Source: Acidiphilium iwatense (GTDB taxonomy: Bacteria; Pseudomonadota; Alphaproteobacteria; Acetobacterales; Acetobacteraceae). From it: a stretch of DNA of 64,000 nucleotides. A model generated the notes under the pieces. That model ran no database searches and was not told the DNA's origin. It was given only the letters and a program-made list of their open reading frames with translations. The stretch spans positions 62,001 through 126,000 of the forward strand of contig NZ_JAKGBZ010000006.1 of NCBI RefSeq assembly GCF_021556475.1, given 5' to 3'. The position numbers and the translations under genes were made by a program. How positions within the stretch are numbered: the first letter of the stretch is position 1; each line of letters opens with the position of its first letter. Below, one piece after another: positions 26,102 to 35,544 of this stretch.

Positions 26102-27145
26102 ATGCCGGCTCGGCGCCGCGCGATCATCACTGCTCTTGTCGTCGCTCCCGCGATCCTGCGGCCGCAGCGCGGCTTCGCCATGCCGTCCAGCTTCGCCCCG
26201 CTGGTGCGCCGCGTCGCTCCGGCGATCGTCGGCATTTCGGTGACTCAGGTCGCCGGGGCACGAAAACCGTCCCCGCCGCATCTACCGCGGCGGAATGCCC
26301 AGCCGCAGGAATTTACCGGCGGTGGTGCGGTCAACAAGGCAGCCGGCTCCGGCTTCATCGTCACCGCATCCGGCATCATCGTGACCAATAATCACGTGGT
26401 GGGCGATGCGGCGCGCATCATCGTCACCCTGGATGACGGGCAGCGCCTGCCGGCGCGGATCATCGGCGCCGACCAACTGACCGATCTTGCCGTCGTCAAG
26501 ATCGATGCCGGCCGGAACCTGCCCTTCGTGCGCTGGGGCAATTCCGCGCATATGGCGGTGGGCGACTGGATTCTCGCGGCCGGTAATCCGTTCGATCTCG
26601 GCACATCGTTCACCGCCGGTATCATCTCCGCGCGCGGCCGCGAGATCGGCGATGGCCCGTTCGATCATTTCCTGCAACTCGACGCGCCGATCAATCCGGG
26701 CAATTCCGGCGGTCCGTCATTCGACATGAACGGCCACGTGATCGGGGTGAATACCGCCATCGTTTCCCCCTCGGGCGGATCGGTCGGAATTGGCTTCGCG
26801 GTTCCCTCCAATATGGCGCGGCGAATCATCGCGGCCCTGATCGCCCATGGCAGCATTCCACGCGGCTGGCTCGGCGTGTCGGTCGCGGATCTGCCTTCCG
26901 GCGCGGCCGGGGTGGAACTGACCGGAATCGAATCCGATGGACCTGCCGCGCGGGCCGGTCTTGAGCCGGGCGATGTCATCCTCGCGATCAACCGCCTGCC
27001 GGTGAACGATGCCAGCGCACTGATCCGTGCGGTTGCTTCGGTGCCGCCGGGCAGCATCGAGCATTTACGCATAAATAGGAATGGCCGGATCTTCGGCCTT
27101 TCCGTAGTTGTCGGCCGCAGGCCGGCGGAGTTAGGGAGCGACTGA
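26102..27145 (+). CDS. Trypsin-like serine protease with one PDZ domain, DegP/DegS-like
   Basis: A 347-residue protein. Residues 1-26 look like a secretion signal with an Arg-rich start. The trypsin-like triad is H98 (TNNHVV), D128 (LTDLAVVK) and S202 (PGNSGGP). One PDZ domain occupies about 255-340 (GWLGVSV ... GLEPGDVILAINR). A single PDZ suggests DegS-like sensing or a periplasmic protease. Its stop overlaps the response-regulator start (TGATG), so it may be a target or sensor linked to that two-component system. Confidence 0.9.
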   Translation: MPARRRAIITALVVAPAILRPQRGFAMPSSFAPLVRRVAPAIVGISVTQVAGARKPSPPHLPRRNAQPQEFTGGGAVNKAAGSGFIVTASGIIVTNNHVVGDAARIIVTLDDGQRLPARIIGADQLTDLAVVKIDAGRNLPFVRWGNSAHMAVGDWILAAGNPFDLGTSFTAGIISARGREIGDGPFDHFLQLDAPINPGNSGGPSFDMNGHVIGVNTAIVSPSGGSVGIGFAVPSNMARRIIAALIAHGSIPRGWLGVSVADLPSGAAGVELTGIESDGPAARAGLEPGDVILAINRLPVNDASALIRAVASVPPGSIEHLRINRNGRIFGLSVVVGRRPAELGSD

Positions 27146-27828
27146 TGCGAATACTGGTTGTGGAAGACGACAAGGATGTCGCCGGTTTCGTGGTGAAGGG
27201 ACTGCGCGAGGCCGGTCACACGGTGGAACATGCCGATAACGGCCGTGACGGGCTGTTCATGGCGGCATCCGAGAATTTCGACGCGATTATCCTCGATCGC
27301 ATGCTGCCGGGCGGGATCGACGGGCTGCGCCTGCTGGAAACCCTGCGCGCCCAGGATAATGCGACGCCCGTGCTGTTTCTCTCGGCACTCGGCCAGGTGG
27401 ATGACCGGGTCAAGGGGCTGAAAGCGGGCGGCGATGACTACCTGACCAAGCCATTCGCCTTCGCCGAACTGCTCGCCAGGGTGGAAGCCATGGCGCGGCG
27501 CGGCAAAGGCGAGGGGCCGACGACGCGGCTCGCGGTCGGCGATCTGGAGATGGATTTGCTGTCGCGCGGCGTGAAACGGGGCGGTCAGAAGGTGGATTTG
27601 CAGCCGCGTGAATTCCGCCTTCTTGAATATCTGATGCGCCATGCCGGCCAGGTGGTGACGCGCACCATGCTGCTCGAAGGCGTGTGGGACTACCATTTCG
27701 ATCCGCAAACCAACGTGATCGACGTTCATGTCTCGCGATTGCGTCAGAAGATCGACAAGCCGTTCGATGCGCCGCTGCTGCATACGGTCCGCAATGCCGG
27801 ATACATGCTCAGGGTCGAGGAGCCGTAA
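27145..27828 (+). CDS. OmpR/PhoB-family response regulator
   Basis: A 227-residue regulator. The receiver domain has the acidic pocket EDD (7-9), phospho-acceptor D51 (IILDRMLPG) and K102 (YLTKPF). The winged-helix output domain ends with VIDVHVSRLRQKID and HTVRNAGYMLRV. It overlaps the protease gene by one base, with AGGGAG upstream, and precedes a matching histidine kinase by 59 bases. The signal is unknown. Confidence 0.95.
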   Translation: MRILVVEDDKDVAGFVVKGLREAGHTVEHADNGRDGLFMAASENFDAIILDRMLPGGIDGLRLLETLRAQDNATPVLFLSALGQVDDRVKGLKAGGDDYLTKPFAFAELLARVEAMARRGKGEGPTTRLAVGDLEMDLLSRGVKRGGQKVDLQPREFRLLEYLMRHAGQVVTRTMLLEGVWDYHFDPQTNVIDVHVSRLRQKIDKPFDAPLLHTVRNAGYMLRVEEP

Positions 27829-27887
27829 CGTGCAATGAGATTTCGTCGATCACGCCGCTATCGGGATCTTACCCGGAAGGCGGCGCG

Positions 27888-29381
27888 GTGAGCGAGGCCG
27901 TACCCGAAGCCGATCCGAAGCCGCCGGTGCGGATACGCAAGCGCAGGCGATTCCTACGCTCGGCCGGCGTTCGCTTTGCCGTGCTCTACGCGCTGGTGTT
28001 CGGCATTTCGACCATCGTGCTCGCGGCCTCCTTGCGGTATTCGACCGTCGGTTTGCTCGACCGGCAGACCCATGAGGCGATCCGGGTCGATGCGCGGGGC
28101 CTCGCCACGCATTTTACCGAAGGAGGCTTGCCCGCGCTTGTGCTGACCCTGCGCAACCGGATCGACGAAAACCTGAACGACAACGCGATCTATCTGCTGG
28201 TTGATCCGCTGGGCAATAGAATCGCCGGCAATCTGACCCGTTGGCCCCAGGGTATCGATGCGCCCCATGCCTGGTACACGATGCCGGTGGAGCGGGCGGG
28301 CCTGCGTTCGCACGCGTTGCTGCGCTACTACGAACTGCCCGGCGGATTTCAGTTGCTGGTCGGAAGGGATGTCAGCACGCGGTCCCAACTGCGTCACATT
28401 TTGCGCGACGGGCTCCTCTGGGCACTCGCCGCGATGCTGCTGCTCGGCGTTCTCGGCGCACTGGTCATTCGCGGGCTGTTCAAACGCTCGCTTGCCGATA
28501 TTTCCGCGACCACGCGGGCGATCGCGCGTGGCGATCTGACCCAGCGCGTGCGGCGGTCCGGCAGCGGCGACGAGTTCGACGAACTCGCCGAGACGATCAA
28601 CGATATGCTCGATCGCATCTCCCGGCTGATGGACGGGGTCCGCCAGGTTTCCAACGCGATCGCGCACGATCTGCGCACCCCGATCACGCGGGCGCGGGCG
28701 CGCCTGGAAGATGCCGCAGCGCATGCCCGCACGACCGAGGAATTGCGCGGCGCTGTCGACCGCGCAACCGACGATCTCGACGGGGTCGTCAAGGTGTTCC
28801 AGGCCTTGCTGCGGATCGCCGAGATCGAGGCGGGTTCCCGGCGCTCGGCTTTCGCGGATATCGATCTCGCACCTGTGCTCGACGATCTCGCCGAGTTTTT
28901 CGAAGCCGCGGCCGAGGAGCGCGGTATCGGGCTGGACATCGCCTGGCCGCGCGAGCTGCCGATGGTGGGCGACCGGGACATGATCCAGCAGGCGATCGCC
29001 AACCTGCTCGAAAATGCGCTGAAATTCTCACCGGCCGGATGCCGGGTATCGATCTCGGCCCGGATGGATGCCACCCATATCGAAATTCACATCGCCGACC
29101 AGGGCGCGGGTATTCCCGAGACCGATCGTCCGCGCGCGACCGAGCGGTTCTATCGGGCGGAAAGCGCGCGCTCGACGCCCGGCTCGGGTCTCGGCCTTGC
29201 CCTGGTATCGGCGATCGCCAATCTTCATGGCGGTATCTTGCGGCTCGACGATAACCGGCCGGGTCTGCGCGCGGTTCTGGTGCTGCCGCGCCGCGCGCCC
29301 AATCCCGACTCGACACTGAGGATCAAGCTCTGGACCCAAAACCTGAAAAAAGACGCCCTGACACCGACCGATAACAGCTAG
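27888..29381 (+). CDS. HAMP-domain sensor histidine kinase
   Basis: A 497-residue membrane kinase. One membrane segment lies near 29-48, followed by a periplasmic sensor and a second segment near 174-198, then HAMP. The HisKA phospho-site is H260 in AIAHDLRTPITRAR. The ATPase domain has NLLENALKFSP, DQGAGIPETD and GSGLGLALV. The start is GTG 27888, with GGAAGG seven bases upstream. It pairs with the response regulator just before it. Confidence 0.93.
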   Translation: MSEAVPEADPKPPVRIRKRRRFLRSAGVRFAVLYALVFGISTIVLAASLRYSTVGLLDRQTHEAIRVDARGLATHFTEGGLPALVLTLRNRIDENLNDNAIYLLVDPLGNRIAGNLTRWPQGIDAPHAWYTMPVERAGLRSHALLRYYELPGGFQLLVGRDVSTRSQLRHILRDGLLWALAAMLLLGVLGALVIRGLFKRSLADISATTRAIARGDLTQRVRRSGSGDEFDELAETINDMLDRISRLMDGVRQVSNAIAHDLRTPITRARARLEDAAAHARTTEELRGAVDRATDDLDGVVKVFQALLRIAEIEAGSRRSAFADIDLAPVLDDLAEFFEAAAEERGIGLDIAWPRELPMVGDRDMIQQAIANLLENALKFSPAGCRVSISARMDATHIEIHIADQGAGIPETDRPRATERFYRAESARSTPGSGLGLALVSAIANLHGGILRLDDNRPGLRAVLVLPRRAPNPDSTLRIKLWTQNLKKDALTPTDNS

Positions 29382-29772
29382 CCCGCATTTCTCACGCGGA
29401 CTTTTTCGTTCCGGCTTTGATGAATTTGGGTTCCAGGATTTTTGGGATCATCGTGGCGGGCGTCGTTATGCCGAATTCTGGACAAGCGGACCTCCCGCCG
29501 CGTGATGCGGCGTTGGCGGAAGGGGATGGCGGCTTGCGGTGTCTGGTTCGTATCAGGCGGCGCCAATGAGCAAGGCGTGGGCGAAGGCGGTAAGGTTCCA
29601 ACGGGGTAACCGCTGGAATAACGCCGGAGGGGATCCCGAATTCGTATTGCCAGGGGCAGGCCGAGGCCATGGCTTCGGGGCATCCGGGATGGAGATGACG
29701 CGAGTCGGAGAACGTCACCGGGATTAAACACCTAACCACAATCAGGGAAGACTCTAAATTCATCATCACACT
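29382..29772. other. 391-bp intergenic region without a supported gene
   Basis: This lies between the convergent histidine kinase and tartrate dehydrogenase genes. Open frames exist on both strands, but none gives a recognisable protein or good ribosome site. It may be decayed coding or mobile sequence. No clear terminator was found. Confidence 0.5.
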
Positions 29773-30840
29773 CTACCTAAGAGCGCTGACAATCGCCGCT
29801 GTCAGATCCGCCATTTTTCCCGTCCCGCCAAGATCGGGCGTGCGCGGCGCCGAAGGATCGGCAAGTGCCGCCTCTACCGCACGCAGCACCAGAGCGGCAC
29901 CGTCGGCTTCGCCCAGATGCTCCAGCATCATCGAGGCGGCCCAGATCGCTCCGATCGGGTTGGCGATTCCCTGCCCCGCGATGTCAGGGGCCGAGCCATG
30001 CACCGGCTCGAACATTGAGGGATATTTTCGCTCCGGGTTGAGATTGGCCGAGGGGGCGACGGCAATCGTCCCAGTCACGCCCGGCCCGAGATCGGACAGG
30101 ATGTCGCCGAACAGGTTGGAGCCCACAACCACGTCGAACCGCTCGGGCGACATCACGAACCGCGCGGCGAGAATGTCGATGTGATACTGATCGATCCTGA
30201 CATCGGGATAATCCGCCGCAACGGCGGCGAACCGCTCGTCCCAATAGGGCATCGTATGGAAAATGCCGTTGGATTTGGTCGCCGAGGTCACATGATTCCG
30301 GTCGAGCCTTCGCGCCAGTTCGAACGCATAGCGAAGAATCCGGTCGGTCCCGGTGCGGGTGAAAATGCTGGTCTGCTCGACGAACTCCCGATCGGTGCCG
30401 GCGAACATCCGTCCGCCGATCTGCGAATACTCGCCCTCGACGTTTTCACGCACCACCCAGAAATCGATATCGCCGGGTTTCTTGCCCGCGAGCGGGCAGC
30501 GCACACCGGGCAGCAAGCGGACCGGGCGGAGATTGACATACTGGTCGAACTCGCGCCTGATCGGGATCAGCAATCCCCAGAGCGAAACATGATCGGGCAC
30601 GCCAGGATAACCCACGGCGCCGAGAAAAATCGCATCAAAATCGGCTAATTGCACGATGCCGTCTTCCGGCATCATGCGGCCTGTCGCCTTGAAGGTTTCG
30701 CAGCTCCAGTCGAACTGCACATAGTCCAGCGAGAAACCGCAAAGTGTGGCGGCGCGGTCGAGCACCGACAGCGCCGCCGGGATCACCTCGCGGCCGATCC
30801 CGTCGCCGGGGATGACCGCGATGTGGTATTTTTTGCCCAT
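29773..30840 (-). CDS. Tartrate/D-malate dehydrogenase
   Basis: A 355-residue member of the beta-decarboxylating dehydrogenase family. PGDGIGREV opens the fold. The active-site loop is DHVSLWGLLIPIRREFDQY, which distinguishes tartrate/D-malate dehydrogenases (TtuC/DmlA) from LeuB. SNLFGDILSDLGP binds metal and NAD. ATG 30840 shares one base with the transporter stop (TGATG). Coupling to an APC permease suggests joint uptake and oxidation, but the permease class favours amino acids or amines, so the real substrate is uncertain. Confidence 0.88.
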   Translation of the reverse strand: MGKKYHIAVIPGDGIGREVIPAALSVLDRAATLCGFSLDYVQFDWSCETFKATGRMMPEDGIVQLADFDAIFLGAVGYPGVPDHVSLWGLLIPIRREFDQYVNLRPVRLLPGVRCPLAGKKPGDIDFWVVRENVEGEYSQIGGRMFAGTDREFVEQTSIFTRTGTDRILRYAFELARRLDRNHVTSATKSNGIFHTMPYWDERFAAVAADYPDVRIDQYHIDILAARFVMSPERFDVVVGSNLFGDILSDLGPGVTGTIAVAPSANLNPERKYPSMFEPVHGSAPDIAGQGIANPIGAIWAASMMLEHLGEADGAALVLRAVEAALADPSAPRTPDLGGTGKMADLTAAIVSALR

Positions 30841-32249
30841 CAAAACTCCTCATCCGCGACATACGACCCGATCTTTTGAACGAGGTCGGGGTCGCGCCGT
30901 TCCAGCACGATGCCGTAGATGATCGATAGCACGAGTACGCCAAGCGCAATCCACGGGAACAAATTGTAAGGCGCAGGCTGGCCGGGTTGCACCAGGCCCC
31001 AGAGCGGGAACAGCATCAGGATGGTGCCGACCACCGGAATGACGGCGTGTTTGAACGCATTGAACTCCACGCGATGATATTTGAGCATATAGACTGGCAA
31101 TGCGAGGTTGGTGATCAGATAGGTCACGATAACGGGAATCGTCCCCAGCGACCCGGTTTCGCCGAACAGATCGACCGGCTTGATGTTCCAGCCGAACACG
31201 ATGACGATCGCGAAGGCGATCAGCACGAAGCTCCACATCGCGACGAAGGGTGTGCGGTGCTGCGGATGGATCTTGCCGAAGAAGCGCGGCAGCAGCCCTT
31301 CGCGCCCCGAATTGAACAGAATTCGCGCCTGGCTGTTGGTCAAGCCGAGCAGCGAGGAGAAAATGCTGGTCAGTCCAGCGAGATAGGCGATGATCAGCAA
31401 GCCGGCGGCGGATGCCTTGAACGCATCGACGAAGGGGATATCGGATTTGCCGATGGCGGTCGCGTTGTTGTGAAAGGCGATTTCCGTCGCATAGGCGAGA
31501 AACATATACAGAATGCCGATCGACAGCGTGCCGATGATCAGCGCGCGCGGGATGTTGCGCCGCGCGTCGCGGGTTTCCTCGGCCAGGGTCGCCGAGTTCT
31601 CCCAGCCGATGAACAGATAGATCGCGATGGGAAAGCCGAGCCCGATGCCTTTCAGCCCGCCCGACAGATTATGCCATTCGAAGGGTGCCAGTGTGATGCT
31701 GCCGCGATTGACTACCAGCATGATGATCGCGCCGACGATCAGGAGGACAAGTTCGAAATAGAAGAACACCGCCGCCCAGGTGGTGGATAGTGCGACACCG
31801 CGCGAGACCAGAAACCCGACGATGCCGGTCGCGATCAGGCTGAGTAATTGCCAGGGGATGTCGATGCCGAGGAACAGTTTCAGCGTGTCGTGCGCCCAGC
31901 CGCCCGAAATCACCACGACCGAGGAGGCCGCGACCAGATAGCCGAACACCACGAACACCGAGGCGGCGGCACCGGCGACCGGGCCGAACGCCATGCCGAT
32001 GAACGTCACGAACGAGCCGGTGGATGGCCGGTATTTCGAGAACTCGGCGAGGGTATTGGTGAGAAACAGGATCACCACCATCGCGACCAATATGGTCAGT
32101 GGCGCGGCAACCCCGGCACCGGTCACGATCAGGCCAAAGCCGAAGAAGAAGCTCATCGCCGGCGCGATATTCGCGAGCGTCGATGCGACGATCTGCGGCA
32201 GGCCGAGCGCATCGCGCTTGAGCCTTCCGTGCGGAACGATTGCAGTCAT
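30840..32249 (-). CDS. APC-superfamily permease
   Basis: A 469-residue transporter with about 12 membrane helices. IVASTLANIAPAMSFFFGFG in helix 1 and FIGWENSATLAEE in the helix 6 region match the amino acid/polyamine/organocation superfamily. ATG 32249 follows GAGGGGG at good distance; 15 further upstream residues are not supported. Substrate unknown. Coupled to the tartrate/D-malate dehydrogenase downstream. Confidence 0.88.
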   Translation of the reverse strand: MTAIVPHGRLKRDALGLPQIVASTLANIAPAMSFFFGFGLIVTGAGVAAPLTILVAMVVILFLTNTLAEFSKYRPSTGSFVTFIGMAFGPVAGAAASVFVVFGYLVAASSVVVISGGWAHDTLKLFLGIDIPWQLLSLIATGIVGFLVSRGVALSTTWAAVFFYFELVLLIVGAIIMLVVNRGSITLAPFEWHNLSGGLKGIGLGFPIAIYLFIGWENSATLAEETRDARRNIPRALIIGTLSIGILYMFLAYATEIAFHNNATAIGKSDIPFVDAFKASAAGLLIIAYLAGLTSIFSSLLGLTNSQARILFNSGREGLLPRFFGKIHPQHRTPFVAMWSFVLIAFAIVIVFGWNIKPVDLFGETGSLGTIPVIVTYLITNLALPVYMLKYHRVEFNAFKHAVIPVVGTILMLFPLWGLVQPGQPAPYNLFPWIALGVLVLSIIYGIVLERRDPDLVQKIGSYVADEEF

Positions 32250-32322
32250 GAATGCCCCCTCGTTGTTTTGTTTCGCAAGCCTAATCCATGGCAATGGGTA
32301 ATACCAGCGTAACGTAGCCTTG

Positions 32323-32451
32323 GCTCGTTCCGCTGCACGCCGCGAATGCGGCGCGCGCCTAGTGGCGCGAAAGCCAAGCGCGCGGATGCGCGCCCCTCCG
32401 TTGTGTTTCCATCGATCCTTCGGATCGCCGGAACCTTGCGCAACTCCGCCC
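32323..32451. repeat. Composite dispersed repeat upstream of the APC gene
   Basis: The left half (32323-32400) contains CGCCGCGAATGCGGCGCGCG and is related to 54233-54310. The right half (32413-32451) is identical over 39 bases to 10504-10542 and contains the hairpin CGATCC-TTC-GGATCG. It lies between the APC permease start and the lpxL 3' end. Confidence 0.8.
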
Positions 32452-32465
32452 GGCGTCCGAGGGCA

Positions 32466-33359
32466 TCATTTAATAACCAACTCTTTCGGCCAGCGCCGGT
32501 GCAGCCATAGCCATTCGCCCGGCCGGGCGCGGACCCAGCGCTCGATCGTCCGGTTCATCCAGATGGTCGTCGCTTTGACGTCTTCGGTCTTGTCCTCGGT
32601 CTTTTGTCCAAATTCCAGGGGCTCGCAGACGATGCGCAACCGTGCCGGGCCCAGCCGTTCGACGTGGACCGGCAGGATGGGACAGCGAAATTTCCGCGCG
32701 AACACCGCAAGCGCCGGCGTTGTCATCGCGGGGGTGCCGAAGAACGGCGCCTCGATTCCGTCGTTCAGCTTCTGATCGACCAACATGCACAACACCCCGC
32801 CATGGGTCAGGTGTGCATAAGACGCGCGCGCACCCGAAGCACCCTTGGGAAACATGGCGACTTTCTGGCCCATCGCTGCCTTGCGCAGACCAAGAATCGT
32901 CTCGTCCACCGCCTTGTTCGCGGCGGCGCGATAGAAGAAGGCGAGGGTAACGCCGAGCCGGTAGAATGCCAGCGGGATGATTTCCCAGTTGCCGAAATGT
33001 CCGGTCAGGATGATGCCCGGTCCGCCGCGTGCCGCAAAGGCCCGGACGTGCTCCGCCCCGACCACTTCGTAGCCGGGCCCGCTCGCGGTTTCGCGCAAAT
33101 TGGCGAGATGCGGAAACTCGGCGGCGTTGCGTGCGAGATTCTCCCATACGTCGCGGATGATTTTCCGGCGTGCGGCGGCGTCGAGTTCCGGCATGACCCG
33201 GCGCAGGTTGGCATCGGCAACGCGCGTGGTCGGAATCAGCGGGCCGATCGACCGCCCGATCGCGCCGCCCAGATCGCTGGCGCGCCGTGGATCGAGCCTC
33301 CGAAACACCGCGAGAAAGCCGCGGACCATGGCGTATTCGATCCGGTGCAAAAACGTCAT
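32466..33359 (-). CDS. lpxL: Lipid A biosynthesis lauroyl-type acyltransferase
   Basis: A 297-residue LpxL/HtrB-like late acyltransferase adding a secondary acyl chain to Kdo-lipid A. The catalytic H-x4-E is in ILTGHFGNWEI. The N-terminal membrane anchor region and FPKGASG follow family order. The ATG at 33359 overlaps the lpxK stop as ATGA. Last gene of the oxyR-DUF374-waaA-lpxK-lpxL operon. Which acyl chain it uses is not evident. Confidence 0.87.
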   Translation of the reverse strand: MTFLHRIEYAMVRGFLAVFRRLDPRRASDLGGAIGRSIGPLIPTTRVADANLRRVMPELDAAARRKIIRDVWENLARNAAEFPHLANLRETASGPGYEVVGAEHVRAFAARGGPGIILTGHFGNWEIIPLAFYRLGVTLAFFYRAAANKAVDETILGLRKAAMGQKVAMFPKGASGARASYAHLTHGGVLCMLVDQKLNDGIEAPFFGTPAMTTPALAVFARKFRCPILPVHVERLGPARLRIVCEPLEFGQKTEDKTEDVKATTIWMNRTIERWVRARPGEWLWLHRRWPKELVIK

Positions 33360-34309
33360 GGCAGAAGGCGCTCCAGGGTTGCTGGATCGTCGAAAACGAG
33401 ATCCACGGTGACGACGGCACACCGCTCCAGGATTTTGGCTGGCAGTTTCACCGCGTCCTTTTCGGTGGTGGCGAGAACGGCACGATGCCGTTCGGCGAGG
33501 GCTGCGAGTCGTGCGCAATCACCGGGCCGATAGAGATGATGATCCGGGAATCCGACGGTTTCGACAAGTTTCGCGCCGAGTTCGCGCAGGGTGCTGAAGA
33601 ATTTGGCAGGTCGTCCGATGCCGGCGAAGCCGATCACCCGGACGTCCTTCAGGGGCATCGAACACGAGCCTTGCAGAGCGGCGGTCAGTACCGGCAGCGT
33701 TGCCGGCAGAGCGGCACGCGCACCCGTCTGATCCGGCCCGATCAGTACGGCGCACGCGCAGCGCGCGGCGGCGAATGCGACTGGTTCGCGCAGCGGCCCG
33801 GCCGGCAAACACCGTCCATTGCCGAATCCGGTGCCGCCGTCGATCGTTAGGAGAGAAATGGTTTTAGCAAGGTCAGGGTTTTGCAATCCATCGTCCATCA
33901 CGATCGCCAAGGCGCCGGAAGCTACGGCGAGAAGCGCACCGGCGGCGCGGTTCCGCGCGACCACGGTAGGTGCCGATGCGGCGAGCAGCAGCGCTTCGTC
34001 GCCGACCGCGTGCGCATTATGCAGGGCCGGATCGACCAGAACCGGGCCGCGCAATGTTCCGCCGTGGCCCCGGGTCAGTGCGAACGGCGCAGCACCGCGC
34101 GCGTCATAACGGGCCAGAATATGCCGTGTCAGGACGGTTTTCCCTGCGCCGCCGACGCCGGCATTACCGACGCAAATGACCGGCACGCCACAATTATATT
34201 GCGGTCGTGCCAGCCGCCGGGCGGTCATTGCTTCGGTCACGGCACCGAGCGGCGCGAGCAGGCACGCGGCGAATCCGTCATGCTGCCAGAACGCGGGGGC
34301 GCGGATCAT
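33356..34309 (-). CDS. lpxK: Tetraacyldisaccharide 4'-kinase
   Basis: A 317-residue membrane-associated kinase phosphorylating the lipid A disaccharide. Walker A is VGNAGVGGAGKTVL. VGDEALLLA and VMDDGLQNP are hallmark motifs. ATGA overlaps link it to waaA upstream and lpxL downstream. Its two neighbours act just after it in Kdo2-lipid A synthesis. Confidence 0.94.
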   Translation of the reverse strand: MIRAPAFWQHDGFAACLLAPLGAVTEAMTARRLARPQYNCGVPVICVGNAGVGGAGKTVLTRHILARYDARGAAPFALTRGHGGTLRGPVLVDPALHNAHAVGDEALLLAASAPTVVARNRAAGALLAVASGALAIVMDDGLQNPDLAKTISLLTIDGGTGFGNGRCLPAGPLREPVAFAAARCACAVLIGPDQTGARAALPATLPVLTAALQGSCSMPLKDVRVIGFAGIGRPAKFFSTLRELGAKLVETVGFPDHHLYRPGDCARLAALAERHRAVLATTEKDAVKLPAKILERCAVVTVDLVFDDPATLERLLP

Positions 34310-35544
34310 GCGATTGCGTCCAGAATTTGTGCCGTAAGCCGTGCGGGCAGATCGGCGAAGCCCTGACAGGCGCGGCGCCCGGCTTCGCCGATCATGGCGG
34401 CGCGAGCGGGATCGGCGAGCAACGAGTCGAATGCCTGGGTCAGTTCCGTGCCATCCGTTATATCGATCAGCCCGCCAGCCGCGCGGAGGATCGCAGCGGC
34501 TTCGGCGAAATTGGCGAGGTGCGGCCCGGCGATCGCGGCGCAGCCGAGCTGTGCGGCCTCGATCATGTTATGGCCGCCGACCGGCACCAGCGAGCCGCCG
34601 ATGAAGGCGATCGGGCAAAATCCGTAGAACAGCCCCAGCTCGCCCAACGTGTCGGCGAGGTAGATGCCGCCGGGTACCGGCATCTCGCCTCGGCTGCGCC
34701 GCGCGGTCGGCAGGCCGGCGGTGAGCGCGGCGATCGCTTCGGCCCGTTCGGGGTGGCGCGGCACGATGATTGTGGTGAGGTTCGCATGACCGGCGAGTAA
34801 GGCGCGATGGGCTGCGACCATCGGCGCATCCTCGCCCGCGTGGGTGCTTGCCGCCAGAATTCGCGGTCCCGGACAAGCGGTTTCCAAAGCCGTGCGCGCA
34901 GCCGAATCGTCCGGCAGGAGCGGGGCCGCAAATTTCAGGTTCCCTGGCGCTTCGACGCGATCAATGCCAAGCCCGCGCAGTGCCGCCGCGTCCGCCTCGG
35001 ATTGCGCGGCGATGAACCCGAAACCATCGAACAGCGCGCGCGCGGTGGCGGGAAACCGCGCCCAGCGCTTAGCGCTTCGGGCGGAGAGCCGAGCGTTGAC
35101 CAGAAACCGCGGCACGTGCCGCGCATCCAGGCCGCGCAATAGATTTGGCCAGATCTCGGATTCGACGAACACCGCCGTGTCCGGCCGCCAATGATCGAGA
35201 AACCGCTCTGCATAGCGCGGTGCATCGAGCGGCACGAATTGATGGATGGCGCGGGCGCGCCGGGCAGCCAGCCCGGCCGAGGTGATCGTGCCGGTGGTGA
35301 GCAGCACGGCCGCGTGATTCGCCAGTATGTCGATCAGTGTGAGCGCGGACATGGTCTCGCCCATACTCGCTGCATGGATCCAGATCAGCCGTCCCCCCGG
35401 TCGCGTGATGCTTGCGATACCGTAGCGTTCCGGCAGGCGGGCGGCGATTTCCTTGCCGCGTTTTGCCCGGCGGCTAAGCCAGAACGGCAGCAGCGGCGCG
35501 GTAAGTGCCGTTACTCCGCGATAAATCGAAAGACTCAGCGGCAC
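34306..35544 (-). CDS. waaA: 3-deoxy-D-manno-octulosonic acid transferase
   Basis: A 412-residue GT30 enzyme adding Kdo to lipid IVA. IHAASMGE carries the catalytic Glu. ESEIWPNLL, NARLSARSAKRW and GGSLVPVGGHN are diagnostic. I infer a GTG start at 35544 (PLSLSIYRG), overlapping the DUF374 gene by 10 bases; the frame further upstream is noise over that gene. The 3' end overlaps lpxK as ATGA. Confidence 0.93.
   Translation of the reverse strand: MPLSLSIYRGVTALTAPLLPFWLSRRAKRGKEIAARLPERYGIASITRPGGRLIWIHAASMGETMSALTLIDILANHAAVLLTTGTITSAGLAARRARAIHQFVPLDAPRYAERFLDHWRPDTAVFVESEIWPNLLRGLDARHVPRFLVNARLSARSAKRWARFPATARALFDGFGFIAAQSEADAAALRGLGIDRVEAPGNLKFAAPLLPDDSAARTALETACPGPRILAASTHAGEDAPMVAAHRALLAGHANLTTIIVPRHPERAEAIAALTAGLPTARRSRGEMPVPGGIYLADTLGELGLFYGFCPIAFIGGSLVPVGGHNMIEAAQLGCAAIAGPHLANFAEAAAILRAAGGLIDITDGTELTQAFDSLLADPARAAMIGEAGRRACQGFADLPARLTAQILDAIA

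Noticed and set aside
29382-29772. Hypothetical genes on either strand of this spacer
   Set aside because: Frames up to 125 codons exist, but without ribosome sites, recognisable motifs or gene-like composition.
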